From Planctomycetota bacterium (GTDB taxonomy: Bacteria > Planctomycetota > UBA1135 > GCA-002686595): DNA of 11,569 nucleotides. Shown here piece by piece: positions 1-6,896 of this stretch (positions are counted from its first letter, which is position 1; every line of letters begins with the position of its first letter). The stretch lies in NCBI GenBank assembly GCA_013140785.1, contig JABFRZ010000520.1, positions 1 to 11,569 on the forward strand. The letters are read 5' to 3'. The position numbers were made by a program, and so were the translations under genes. The notes under the pieces were generated by a model. The model searched no databases, was not told the origin of the DNA, and worked only from the letters and a program-made list of their open reading frames with translations.

Positions 1-252
1 GAGGGCGAGCTGGTCTGGGGCGTGGTCGTCGGCCTTTACGATGCGGGCAAAATCGAGATCTACGGCTTCGGGAAAGGTCCGGGAGGGAAGCCTCCCAACG
101 GCAAGACGTTGTTCGACCTCGGCACGACTTGCAAGGAGCTCGGGCTCGCGGGGGACGCGACGCGCTTGCTCGAGAAGGCGAAGGCGCTCGGTGTCAGCGC
201 TCCCGCCGCCGACGAGGCTGAGCATTCTGGCGGGACCCCTGGCGGCGGATAG
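1..252 (+). CDS. 3' end of a gene with a beta-lactamase-like segment, partial
   Basis: An open frame enters from the left edge and ends at TAG 250-252, so only the last 83 residues are visible. The early part (GVVVGLYDAGKIEIYGFGKG, then PPNGKTLFDLGT) reads like the N-terminal strands of the serine beta-lactamase/penicillin-binding family (PF00144-type), where this stretch leads into the catalytic S-x-x-K. Here that place reads T-T-C-K, so the nucleophilic serine is absent. The frame then ends about 43 residues later instead of continuing for roughly 300. The tail (LGTTCKELGL...LLEKAKALG) instead fits the spacing of a tetratricopeptide helix pair. No other frame restores a beta-lactamase continuation. 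It may be a truncated or fused relative, or a non-enzymatic domain. It ends 23 bp before the next plus-strand gene, so the two may be co-transcribed. That a coding frame ends here is fairly sure; the family is tentative. Confidence 0.55.
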   Translation, partial: EGELVWGVVVGLYDAGKIEIYGFGKGPGGKPPNGKTLFDLGTTCKELGLAGDATRLLEKAKALGVSAPAADEAEHSGGTPGGG

Positions 253-275
253 GGTCTCTCGTCAAGATTCTGTAT

Positions 276-2036
276 GTGAAGCCTCTCTCCTGCAGGCTCG
301 GTGGAGGTTGGCTCGGTGGAGCGCTGCTCCTCGGGCCAGCATGCTCGCAGGATCCAGGTCCGGACGGTGCCCATCTGGTCCAGGCCGCCGCAGCCACGAC
401 GCGCGTCTACTCCGACTCCGGGCCTTACCGCTTCCGCGACGCCACCGCCGAGTCGGGCCTGGCGACCTTCGTGCAGGAGAATGGTGTGCCCGAAAAGCGC
501 TACCTGGTCGAGTCCGTGGGCGGCGGCTGCGCGCTCTTCGACCCGGACCAGGACGGCGACCTCGACGCGTACCTCACGAACGCGGGCCAGCTCGGCCGAC
601 CCGAGGCGGACAATCCGTCCGACGCGCTGTACGTCAACGATGGCGGTGGACGCTTCGCGGACAAGAGCGGCGCGGCCGGCATCGACGAGCACCGCTGGAC
701 CAACGGCGTGCGCGTGTGCGACGTGGACGGCGACGGTTGGAGCGACCTGTACCTGACGAACTACGGGCGCAACACGCTGTACCTCGCCGACGGACGCGGG
801 GCTTTCGTGGACTCGACCGAAGCCGCGGGCCTCGGAGTGTGGAGCTGGAGCACGGGTGCCTCTTTCCTCGACTTCGATCGCGACGGCGACCTCGATCTGC
901 ACGTCGTGAACTACGTCGTCTTCGGCCCGGACGACATCGCCGCGCCAGAGACGAACCAGTACAAGGGCATCGAGGTCCTGAAGGGCCCGCTCGGGCTCGA
1001 GGGCGCGCGCGACCACTTCTACGTCAACGCGGGCGGGCTGGCCTTCGCCGAGAAGAGCCACGAGCTCGGCCTGGACGAGGAGTTCTTCGGCTTCCAGAAC
1101 GTGGCCTTCGACTTCGACCTCGACGGCTGGATCGACCTGTTCGTGGCCAACGACTCGGTCGCGAACTCGCTGTGGCGCAACCGCGCGGGCCAGCGCTTCG
1201 AGGACGTCGCGCTGCGCCGCGGCGTGGCCGTCAGCCTGAACGGGCGCGCGCAGGCCGGCATGGGCGTGGGCCTCGGCGACTACGACGGCGACCAGCGCGC
1301 GGATCTGTACGTCACGAACTTCGCCGACGACTACTCGACGCTCTACCGCGGCGAGGACGCTGGCTTCTTCGTGGACGTCACGCAGTCGCTGGGCCTGGCC
1401 TCGCCGACGCTGGACAAGCTCGCCTGGAGCACGGGCTTCGTGGACTTCGATCTCGATGGCGACGAGGAGCTCTACGCCGTCAACGGCCACGTCTACCCGC
1501 AGGTGGATCAGTTCGAGCTCGGCACCGAGTACCGCCAGCCGGCGCAGCTCTTCGAGTACGTGGGCGGCCGCTTCCGCGAGCCTCCCGGCCTCGGCGGTCG
1601 CGCCTTCGCCGCCAAGCACTCCGGCCGCGGCTCGGCCACGGGCGACGTGGACGGCGACGGCGACATCGACCTCTTGATCGAGAACATCGACGAGCCGCCG
1701 CGCCTGCTGCTGAACGAGAGTCCGAGCGGCGGCTCGGTCGAGGTCCTGCTGGTGGGCGCGGGCGCGAACCGCGACGCGATCGGTGCGCGCCTGGTCGCGC
1801 GCGTGGGCGAGCGCCGCATGCTGCGCCTGGTCGGCGCCGCGACGGGCTTCCTGTCGAGCTCCGACCGAGTGGCGGTCTTCGGCCTCGGGGCGAGCCCCGG
1901 CCTCGACGAGCTCGAGGTCACCTGGCCGAGCGGCAGCATCGAGCACTTCCAGCAGTGCCCGGCCGGGTCGCGCATCTCGATCGCGGAGCTCGCGGACGGC
2001 GTGGCGGCGCGCGTATCGATCGCGCAGCGGGATTGA
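276..2036 (+). CDS. Exported VCBS/FG-GAP repeat protein with ASPIC/UnbV domain (CRTAC1-like)
   Basis: A 586-aa protein starting at GTG 276. It has a short hydrophobic leader (about residues 9-20) followed by GPAC at 20-23, so it is probably exported and possibly a lipoprotein, although the lipobox is not ideal. The body is a beta-propeller-like series of FG-GAP/VCBS repeats. Calcium-loop motifs of the D-x-D-x-D-x-x-D type begin near residues 89, 149, 199, 279, 335, 390 and 457 (for example DPDQDGDLD, DVDGDGWSD, DFDRDGDLD). The C-terminus (about 498-560, from NRDAIGARL to VTWPSG) is a typical ASPIC/UnbV domain, a pairing found in CRTAC1-like proteins. Such proteins are extracellular and calcium-binding; no enzymatic role is established and the ligand is unknown. 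Only 23 bp separate it from the upstream stop and no clear Shine-Dalgarno is visible. An ATG at 274 is followed at once by TGA, so GTG 276 is the first usable start. A 62-aa membrane protein follows 13 bp downstream. Confidence 0.93.
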   Translation: MKPLSCRLGGGWLGGALLLGPACSQDPGPDGAHLVQAAAATTRVYSDSGPYRFRDATAESGLATFVQENGVPEKRYLVESVGGGCALFDPDQDGDLDAYLTNAGQLGRPEADNPSDALYVNDGGGRFADKSGAAGIDEHRWTNGVRVCDVDGDGWSDLYLTNYGRNTLYLADGRGAFVDSTEAAGLGVWSWSTGASFLDFDRDGDLDLHVVNYVVFGPDDIAAPETNQYKGIEVLKGPLGLEGARDHFYVNAGGLAFAEKSHELGLDEEFFGFQNVAFDFDLDGWIDLFVANDSVANSLWRNRAGQRFEDVALRRGVAVSLNGRAQAGMGVGLGDYDGDQRADLYVTNFADDYSTLYRGEDAGFFVDVTQSLGLASPTLDKLAWSTGFVDFDLDGDEELYAVNGHVYPQVDQFELGTEYRQPAQLFEYVGGRFREPPGLGGRAFAAKHSGRGSATGDVDGDGDIDLLIENIDEPPRLLLNESPSGGSVEVLLVGAGANRDAIGARLVARVGERRMLRLVGAATGFLSSSDRVAVFGLGASPGLDELEVTWPSGSIEHFQQCPAGSRISIAELADGVAARVSIAQRD

Positions 2037-2049
2037 GGCGCTCGTAGAG

Positions 2050-2238
2050 ATGAAGCGAATCGGGATCTGGCTGCTGGTGTTCGGCGTGCTCAACTTCGCC
2101 TTGCCACGCGTCGGCTACGACCTGACGTGGTTCGAGTTCCTCGGCGAATCTCGCGACTGGGTCGCGGTCGGGCTGCTCGTGGTCGGTGCTGGGCTGCTCG
2201 TCTTCGGATCGAGACGGAAGACATCGACTCGGAGATAG
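2050..2238 (+). CDS. Small two-helix membrane protein, hypothetical
   Basis: A 62-aa frame from ATG 2050 to TAG 2238, only 13 bp after the CRTAC1-like gene and probably translated with it. It starts MKRIGIWLLVFGVLNFALP, a basic N-terminus and first hydrophobic helix (about 4-18). A short polar stretch with GYDLTWFEFLGESRDW follows, then a second helix (about 37-53, VAVGLLVVGAGLLVFG) and a basic tail (SRRKTSTRR). The layout resembles a recurrent type of small bacterial inner-membrane protein with a LP-x-x-GYD/E linker, but I cannot name a family or function. The basic tail predicts a cytosolic C-terminus, with both ends inside. A longer frame starting at 1783 reads through the same stop. Its upstream part is an arginine-rich shadow of the previous gene, so the ATG at 2050 is preferred. 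Confidence 0.7.
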   Translation: MKRIGIWLLVFGVLNFALPRVGYDLTWFEFLGESRDWVAVGLLVVGAGLLVFGSRRKTSTRR

Positions 2239-2254
2239 GACGCGCCGGCAGAGA

Positions 2255-2280
2255 GGCTCGCCGTGGCTAGAGCGCGAGCC
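2255..2280. terminator. Candidate hairpin between convergent genes
   Basis: GGCTCGC at 2255-2261 and GCGAGCC at 2274-2280 form a perfect 7-bp inverted repeat with a 12-nt loop. It sits just past the stop of the plus-strand small membrane protein (2238) and overlaps the stop codon of the minus-strand one (2267-2269). Position and symmetry would suit a shared terminator. There is no T-run on either side, so a classic Rho-independent terminator is not supported, and GC-rich DNA produces such repeats by chance. Confidence 0.25.
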
Positions 2281-2554
2281 AGCCCGAGGCGGCCAGCAAG
2301 ATGAACAGCACGGGCAGCGCGAGCTGGAACACGAGCGCCAGCCAGCGGCGCTGGCCCACGGCCGCTAGCACGCCGAGGATCGCCGCGACGCCATACAAGG
2401 CCGCGAGTACGAGCAGGTGCCCGAAGTCGAGCCCGAGCGCCGAGGGCCGATCGAACCCGAAGGGCACGAACAGCGCCACCGCCAAGGCCGCGAGCTGGAA
2501 CAGGAGCAGGCCGAGCAGCCTGCGCGGAAGCGCTCCCGTTCCAGGGGCTGACAT
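2267..2554 (-). CDS. Small polytopic membrane protein, hypothetical
   Basis: A 95-aa protein read from ATG 2554 to TAG 2267-2269. The frame is open up to 2620, but the ATG at 2554 (MSAPGTGALPRR) has a strong Shine-Dalgarno (AGGA 7 nt upstream), while the extension is arginine-rich and unlike a signal sequence. The product is almost entirely hydrophobic, with three predicted helices: about 13-31 (LLGLLLFQLAALAVALFVP), 43-67 and 71-94. No motif or known family is recognised. It is the last gene of the leftward block, 93 bp after the GT-C glycosyltransferase-like gene, and faces the plus-strand small membrane protein. It could belong to the same transcript or have its own promoter in the 93-bp gap; none is evident. 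Confidence 0.7.
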   Translation of the reverse strand: MSAPGTGALPRRLLGLLLFQLAALAVALFVPFGFDRPSALGLDFGHLLVLAALYGVAAILGVLAAVGQRRWLALVFQLALPVLFILLAASGWLAL

Positions 2555-2559
2555 GCACG

Positions 2560-2566
2560 CTTCCTC
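2560..2566 (-). promoter_or_regulatory. Shine-Dalgarno deciding the start at 2554
   Basis: On the minus strand GAGGAAG lies 5 nt before ATG 2554, with its AGGA core at 2562-2565 and a 7-nt spacer. This is one of the clearest ribosome binding sites in the window. It favours the 95-aa product over the longer frame that starts at 2620. Confidence 0.6.
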
Positions 2567-2647
2567 GGTCCGGACCGCCAGAACCTTGATGGGAGGGGCT
2601 CGGGAACGCGAGCGCCGCATCCTCCTCGCGTGGGCGGCGCGCCGCCG

Positions 2648-4273
2648 CTATCGGGGCCGCTGCAGGTTGTCCACCGTGATCGTGAGCACCGTGCGGTTCG
2701 GGTAGTGCTCGAGGAGCGCGCGGTTCTCGCGCTCACCCAGGTCGCGCGCCCACACGACCGGGGCGCGCTCGAGGTCGGCGCCGTTGTAGACCCACTCGAA
2801 GTGCGTGACGTGGCCGGGCGCGTACTTCACCAGGAGCAGGTGCTCGCCGGGCTCCGCGCGCACCTGGGCCTCGAGCGCCGCGCGCTCGTGCTCCCAGCCC
2901 GTGAGCGGCTCTGTCCGCAGCCGGGTGCGGATGAACGGGAGCAGCGCGGCGGCGCACAGCAGCGCGACCGAGCCGCGCACGAACCAACGTCCGTAGCGAA
3001 CTCGAGAGGCGCTCAGGGCTCCCAGCCGGCGCAGTGCGAGCACGAACAACAACGCCAGCAGCGGCAGGGCCGGAGCCGCGTAGTGCGGGATCGAGTACGT
3101 CGGCAGGAGCAGCATCACCGCAGCGAACGCCGAGAGCAGCAAGAGCGAGGAGCGCGCCACGCTCGAGCGCACCAGTCGGGGGAGCGCCAGCAGCACGATG
3201 GGAAAGAACACCCAGCCCCAGAAGAGCTTCTGGTATTGCAGGAGCTTCGAGCGCAGCGCGTAGAAGTAGCCGCGGACGCTCTGCTGGAAATCGAAGGCCT
3301 GCTCGTGGATGCGGTAGAACTCTGCCATCTCCTCGTTGCCGTAGGCGATCGGAGCCGCGTCCTTCTCCAAGCAGAGGAACAGCGGGACGCGCGAGTACGC
3401 GCGCTCGTAGACGCTGTAGGGCAGCGTCCACGGATCGCCCGTGACGCGCGCGTCGTAGAACGCCTGGAACGCAAGCGCCGCGAGCACCGGCACGCCCGCC
3501 GGGACGAGGAAGCCCGCTACGAGGCGGCGTGGCGCGAGGCCGCGTCGCCAACTCCACGCGAGCAGCGCCAAAGCGAGCAGCGCGAGCACGAAGCCCTCGA
3601 ACGGGCGCGTGAGCGCGAGCAGCGCCAGGCCGCAGCCCATCCAGCCCGCGTGCGAGGCGCGCGGCCCGGCGCAGAGGCGCAGGAGTCCGCCGAACAGGAG
3701 CGCGCCGCCGAGAAGCGCGAGCGATCCGCCCCAGAAGCTCCAGTTCCACTCGAGCCACTGCGGGTTGCAGCTCACGAGCAGCGTGCCGGCGAGCGCCCAG
3801 GCGCGCGGCACGAGCGCGGCCAGCAGCCAGAACACCGCCGCCGCGGCCAGCGCGGAGCTGATCCAGACGCCGAGGATCGGCCGCCAGATCACTTGCCCGA
3901 GCGCCAGCGCCGCGCCTTGCCCGGGCGGATACTTGGACGCGTAGGTCGGCTGCTGCAGCACGTGGAAGCTCTCGAAGTGCCGCCACGAGGGGTGCGCCGG
4001 ATTCGAGAGCCGACCGTGCGCGAAGGTGTCCGCCTGCAGCAGGTACGAGAACTCGTCGTGGCAGCGCGGCACGGGCAGGTGCAACACCGTGGCCAGTCCG
4101 AGCGAGGACCCGAGGTGCAAGATGAACACCCACAGCACGGCAAGGCGGCTCGAAGCGAGCGCGAGTGCGAGGCGCCGCAGCTTCACGAAGAGCCTCCGCC
4201 CCGGCCGCAACAGGAATGCGAGCGCCGTCAGCGCGCCGACTCCGATCAGCACAGCGTTCGTGTCGAGCGTCAT
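2648..4273 (-). CDS. GT-C superfamily membrane glycosyltransferase (ArnT/PMT-like)
   Basis: A 541-aa polytopic membrane protein starting at ATG 4273, with GGGAG about 9 nt upstream. The first helices (about 8-22 and 44-65) are followed by a loop carrying HDEFSYLLQADTFAHG. D73-E74 occupy the place of the acidic catalytic pair in the first outer loop of GT-C enzymes such as ArnT and protein O-mannosyltransferases. A second signature, ASKYPPGQG (112-120), and WNWSFWGGSLALLGG (about 176-190) also occur in this group. Around ten more hydrophobic segments extend to about residue 451, then a soluble tail of about 90 residues. GT-C enzymes move a sugar from a polyprenyl-phosphate donor to an acceptor on the outer side of the membrane. 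Donor and acceptor cannot be read here. It lies 34 bp after a methyltransferase gene in the same block as a GT2 enzyme that could make such a donor. The family call is firm at fold level and uncertain at substrate level. Confidence 0.85.
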   Translation of the reverse strand: MTLDTNAVLIGVGALTALAFLLRPGRRLFVKLRRLALALASSRLAVLWVFILHLGSSLGLATVLHLPVPRCHDEFSYLLQADTFAHGRLSNPAHPSWRHFESFHVLQQPTYASKYPPGQGAALALGQVIWRPILGVWISSALAAAAVFWLLAALVPRAWALAGTLLVSCNPQWLEWNWSFWGGSLALLGGALLFGGLLRLCAGPRASHAGWMGCGLALLALTRPFEGFVLALLALALLAWSWRRGLAPRRLVAGFLVPAGVPVLAALAFQAFYDARVTGDPWTLPYSVYERAYSRVPLFLCLEKDAAPIAYGNEEMAEFYRIHEQAFDFQQSVRGYFYALRSKLLQYQKLFWGWVFFPIVLLALPRLVRSSVARSSLLLLSAFAAVMLLLPTYSIPHYAAPALPLLALLFVLALRRLGALSASRVRYGRWFVRGSVALLCAAALLPFIRTRLRTEPLTGWEHERAALEAQVRAEPGEHLLLVKYAPGHVTHFEWVYNGADLERAPVVWARDLGERENRALLEHYPNRTVLTITVDNLQRPR

Positions 4274-4307
4274 CGCGGCGAGCTCCCGGGCCGGCGCGGC
4301 GGGAGCG

Positions 4308-5024
4308 TCATGCGCGCCGCTCGTCGGGCCGCGGCGTGCCGACGAAGGTGAGCTTGCCCCAGCCGATGTGCTCGCGCTCGGGCACGAAGTGGGTCCGCAA
4401 GACTCGGAGGATGGGCTCGGGCTGCGCGAGCCAGCGGAAGTAGGTCTCGCGCTCGCGCTCGATCATGCGCGCGAGCGCGTCGAGCTTGCCCCAGACCGCG
4501 CGGGCCGGGCCGACGCGGCATAGCGCGTGCACGACCGTGAGGAAGGGCGTGCTCCACGGCTCGACGATGACCAGGCGTCCACTCGGCCGCAACACGCGCC
4601 GCACGCCCGTGAGCGTGCGCTCGAGGTCGTCGCTGGGATCGGGCAGGTGGTGCAGGCCGCCCTGCACGACCACCACGTCGAGCGAGTGCGCGGCGAGCTT
4701 CAGGTCGCGGCAATCGCCGAGGTAGAGCCGCGCGGGCCCGGTGTAGCTCGCGAGCAGCTCCTCGGAGAGATCCACGCCGCTGAGCCGCTCGAAGCCGAGC
4801 GACGCGAGCGCGCGCAGGCCGTTGCCGCGCCCACAGAACAGCTCGGCGATGTCGGACTCGCGCGGCCAATTCCGCGCTCCGACCGCGAGCAGCCGCCGGC
4901 GAAACTTCTCGGTCTCCTGCGCGGGCGATTCGAAGCGCCGATAGGCCTCCTCCCAGAGCGGGTCGCAGCACGCGAGACTCGCGCACCACCGTTCGATGGT
5001 CGGGACTTCATGGGCGCGGTTCAT
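4308..5024 (-). CDS. Class I SAM-dependent methyltransferase (FCGRGNG type)
   Basis: A 238-aa soluble protein from ATG 5024 to TGA 4308-4310. Its start overlaps the stop of the preceding methyltransferase gene by 4 bp (ATGA), a strong sign of translational coupling and the reason for choosing this start over longer frames running to 5477. SAM-binding motif I is IAELFCGRGNGL (59-70), a less common form with Phe-Cys where most families have Asp-x-Gly. The acidic post-I residue is D85 in GVDLS. The motif II/III region reads LDVVVVQGGLHHLPDPSDDL (115-134), then VRRVLRPSGRLVIVEPW, typical of Methyltransf_11-like enzymes. The acceptor is unknown. Placed between glycosyltransferase genes, it may methylate a sugar or a glycan precursor, but this is inferred from neighbours only. 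The 40-residue region before motif I may bind substrate. Confidence 0.88.
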   Translation of the reverse strand: MNRAHEVPTIERWCASLACCDPLWEEAYRRFESPAQETEKFRRRLLAVGARNWPRESDIAELFCGRGNGLRALASLGFERLSGVDLSEELLASYTGPARLYLGDCRDLKLAAHSLDVVVVQGGLHHLPDPSDDLERTLTGVRRVLRPSGRLVIVEPWSTPFLTVVHALCRVGPARAVWGKLDALARMIERERETYFRWLAQPEPILRVLRTHFVPEREHIGWGKLTFVGTPRPDERRA

Positions 5025-5644
5025 GGGCGCGGACGAGGCTCGCCCGGCACGCCGAAGCGCGCGATGAAGTGCAGGGAGCGCCCGAACAGCCAGTCGGCCC
5101 ACCACGGATAGAGTCCGAGAGCGCGGCGCTCGTCCTCGACGTGGAGCTCGAGCTCTGCGCGCGCGTGCGCCCACTGCGCCGCGCTCCAGTAGTTGTACGG
5201 CAGGTTGACGCCGTAGCCCGCGTTGCCCACCCAATCCATGAAGCGCAGCGTGGGACCGGCCGCCAGCCCCTCGCGCAGGTGGTCCTTGATCACGAGCGCC
5301 GAGCGCGCGACGCGCACGGCCTCGCGCAGGAGCTCCAGCGGATCCTCGGCGTGGTGCAGGACGTCCACGAACAAGACGACGTCGTGCTGCTTGTCCGTGC
5401 AGGGCAAGCGCCGCCCGTCGAAGAGCTGCACCGGGACGTGAGTCGTGGCGCGTTCGAGCGTGTCCAGCGCGCTCCACACGAGATCCGGCCGGCGCGCGAG
5501 CACCAGACTGGCGAGCAAGCCGTCGCCGCTGCCGACGTCGAGCACCGACGCACCGGCGGGCAGCAGCGCGTCGAGGTGCTCGGCCAAGATGTGCACGCGC
5601 CGCGAGTGGACGCGCGCCTGGTGGGCTCGCTGGATCAGCGTCAC
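5021..5644 (-). CDS. Class I SAM-dependent methyltransferase
   Basis: A 207-aa soluble protein starting at GTG 5644 (MTLIQRAHQARVHSRR). Motif I is VLDVGSGDG (34-42), the textbook SAM-binding glycine loop. D61 follows the second strand. HDVVLFVDVLHHAEDPLELL (87-106) gives motif II, and the strand VARSALVIKDH (112-122) follows. The region FMDWVGNAGYGVNLPYNYW, near the C-terminus, is a distinctive aromatic stretch that probably lines the acceptor site. The gene lies 22 bp after the GT2 glycosyltransferase gene and overlaps the next methyltransferase by 4 bp, so the two methyltransferases are probably made together. They share fold but little sequence, so they probably do not come from a recent duplication. 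No obvious Shine-Dalgarno precedes GTG 5644, which fits re-initiation after the upstream stop. The substrate is unknown; a glycan or lipid-linked intermediate is likely from context. Confidence 0.88.
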   Translation of the reverse strand: MTLIQRAHQARVHSRRVHILAEHLDALLPAGASVLDVGSGDGLLASLVLARRPDLVWSALDTLERATTHVPVQLFDGRRLPCTDKQHDVVLFVDVLHHAEDPLELLREAVRVARSALVIKDHLREGLAAGPTLRFMDWVGNAGYGVNLPYNYWSAAQWAHARAELELHVEDERRALGLYPWWADWLFGRSLHFIARFGVPGEPRPRP

Positions 5645-5666
5645 GGGAGCAGGGTCGGGAGCCGCG

Positions 5667-6896
5667 TCACTTGCGATGCATCCCGAGGATGCTGACGAAG
5701 AAGCTCGACAGGATGGTCTGGAAGCCGAGCGCGGAGAGCGTGGTCCCGGGGATGACCCAGCGCATGGTCTCGGCGTAGTCGAGCCGGCCGAAGCCGCTCT
5801 GCCACCACTTCCTGACGGCCATGAGCAGCAACGCCACGCCGGCGAGCCCGCCCACGAGACCCACGACGAGCCCCGTCTCGAGCGTGAACACCGCGAAGAA
5901 CCGCTTCAGGCGCGGATCGGAGGGCAACAGCCGTTCGCGGATGGCGAAAACCTTGGTCATCACCGCGAACAGCACGGCCTGGTAGCCGAGCAGGACGAAC
6001 AGGCTGCTGAAGAGCAACGTGTGCGCGTCCAGCTTGGCGCCGTAAATCGCGATCCCCGGCAGGGCCAGCGCGTGGCCAACGAGCCCCGCCAGGATCAGGA
6101 GCGCTCCCGGCAGGAGGTACAACCAGCGCGGGCTGTACAGCAGGAAGAAGCGCAGCGTGCGCCAGCCGTCGCGAAAGGTGCGCAGGTGCGAACCGTGCGA
6201 CTTGCGGCCGTCCGGGTACAGCGTGATCGGGACTTCGCTCATGCGCACGCCGAGCAGCGTGCTCTTCACGATCATCTCGGTCGCGAACTCCATCCCGGTG
6301 CAGCGCAGCTCGAGACGCCGGTAGAGCTCCAGCGTCAGGCCACGGTAGCCGCAGTACACGTCGTGGATCGGAGAGCGAAACATGCGCCGCGCGAGGAAGG
6401 TGAGCAGCGGGTTTCCGAACCAGCGGTGCAGGAACGGCATCGCACCCGGCAGCACGCGCCCACCGCCGACCGGCAGGCGGCAGCCCTGCACCAGCTCGTG
6501 GCCCGCGCGCAGCCCGGCCACGAACTTCGGCAGGTCTTCCAGGTCGTAGCTGTCGTCCGCGTCCGCCATGATCACGAAGCGCCCGCGCGCCGCGTCGAAG
6601 CCGTTCATCAGCGCATGTCCGTAACCGCGCTCGGCCGTGCGCACCACGCGCGCCCCCGCGCGCTGGGCGATCTCGATCGAACCGTCGCTGCTGCCGTTGT
6701 CGGAGACGAGCACCTCGCCGTAGATCCCGTGCGCGCGCAGCGTGCGCACGGCCTTGGCGACGCAGATCCCGATCGTGTCCGCCTCGTTCAAGCAGGGAAT
6801 GACCACCGACAACTCGCAGGCGGCTCCGGTCTCGTTCATGTGGCGGTCGCTCGCGGCAATCGTAGCAGCTGGCGAGCTGCTCGCGACTGGCTTCAC
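5667..6896 (-). CDS. Membrane-anchored GT2 family glycosyltransferase (polyprenyl-phosphate glycosyltransferase-like)
   Basis: A 409-aa protein with an N-terminal GT-A domain and four C-terminal membrane helices. The GT2 domain begins at ELSVVIPCLNEADTIG (28-43). It continues with VSDNGSSDGS (64-73) and the metal- and nucleotide-binding motif ADADDSYDLEDL (111-122). HDVYCGYRG (179-187) and GMEFATEMIV (201-210) follow, the acceptor-side signatures seen in dolichyl- and undecaprenyl-phosphate sugar synthases (DPM1/GtrB type). Helices lie near 258-279, 292-313, 335-361 and 380-404. Such enzymes transfer a sugar from a nucleotide donor to a polyprenyl phosphate at the cytosolic face. The GT-C proteins on either side of it in the block are the usual consumers. 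The start used is GTG 6896, whose GTGA overlaps the stop of the preceding gene. An ATG at 6839 (MNETGAACEL) is possible and would remove a non-conserved 19-residue leader. Function at family level is strong; sugar and lipid are unknown. Confidence 0.9.
   Translation of the reverse strand: MKPVASSSPAATIAASDRHMNETGAACELSVVIPCLNEADTIGICVAKAVRTLRAHGIYGEVLVSDNGSSDGSIEIAQRAGARVVRTAERGYGHALMNGFDAARGRFVIMADADDSYDLEDLPKFVAGLRAGHELVQGCRLPVGGGRVLPGAMPFLHRWFGNPLLTFLARRMFRSPIHDVYCGYRGLTLELYRRLELRCTGMEFATEMIVKSTLLGVRMSEVPITLYPDGRKSHGSHLRTFRDGWRTLRFFLLYSPRWLYLLPGALLILAGLVGHALALPGIAIYGAKLDAHTLLFSSLFVLLGYQAVLFAVMTKVFAIRERLLPSDPRLKRFFAVFTLETGLVVGLVGGLAGVALLLMAVRKWWQSGFGRLDYAETMRWVIPGTTLSALGFQTILSSFFVSILGMHRK

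Noticed and set aside
297..320. Repeated CTCGGTGGA (297-305 and 312-320) as a regulatory repeat
   Set aside because: It falls inside the signal peptide of the CRTAC1-like protein and encodes LGG twice, so coding composition explains it.
41..2093. Very long alternative frames over the CRTAC1-like gene (plus frame 41-2047; minus frame 60-2093)
   Set aside because: Their translations are dominated by Arg, Ala and Pro or by repetitive Val/Ala/Glu, with no domain. The 276-2036 frame has seven calcium loops, an ASPIC domain and GC-rich third positions. Long open shadows are expected at this GC content.
2630..4351. 573-aa plus-strand frame opposite the 541-aa GT-C gene
   Set aside because: Low-complexity Glu/Arg/Gln-rich translation with no domain; it is the mirror of a hydrophobic membrane protein on the minus strand.
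5025..5477. Longer start for the FCGRGNG methyltransferase (frame open to 5477)
   Set aside because: The extension is arginine-rich and antiparallel to nothing conserved; it reads the upstream methyltransferase gene out of frame. The ATGA overlap at 5021-5024 gives a natural start.
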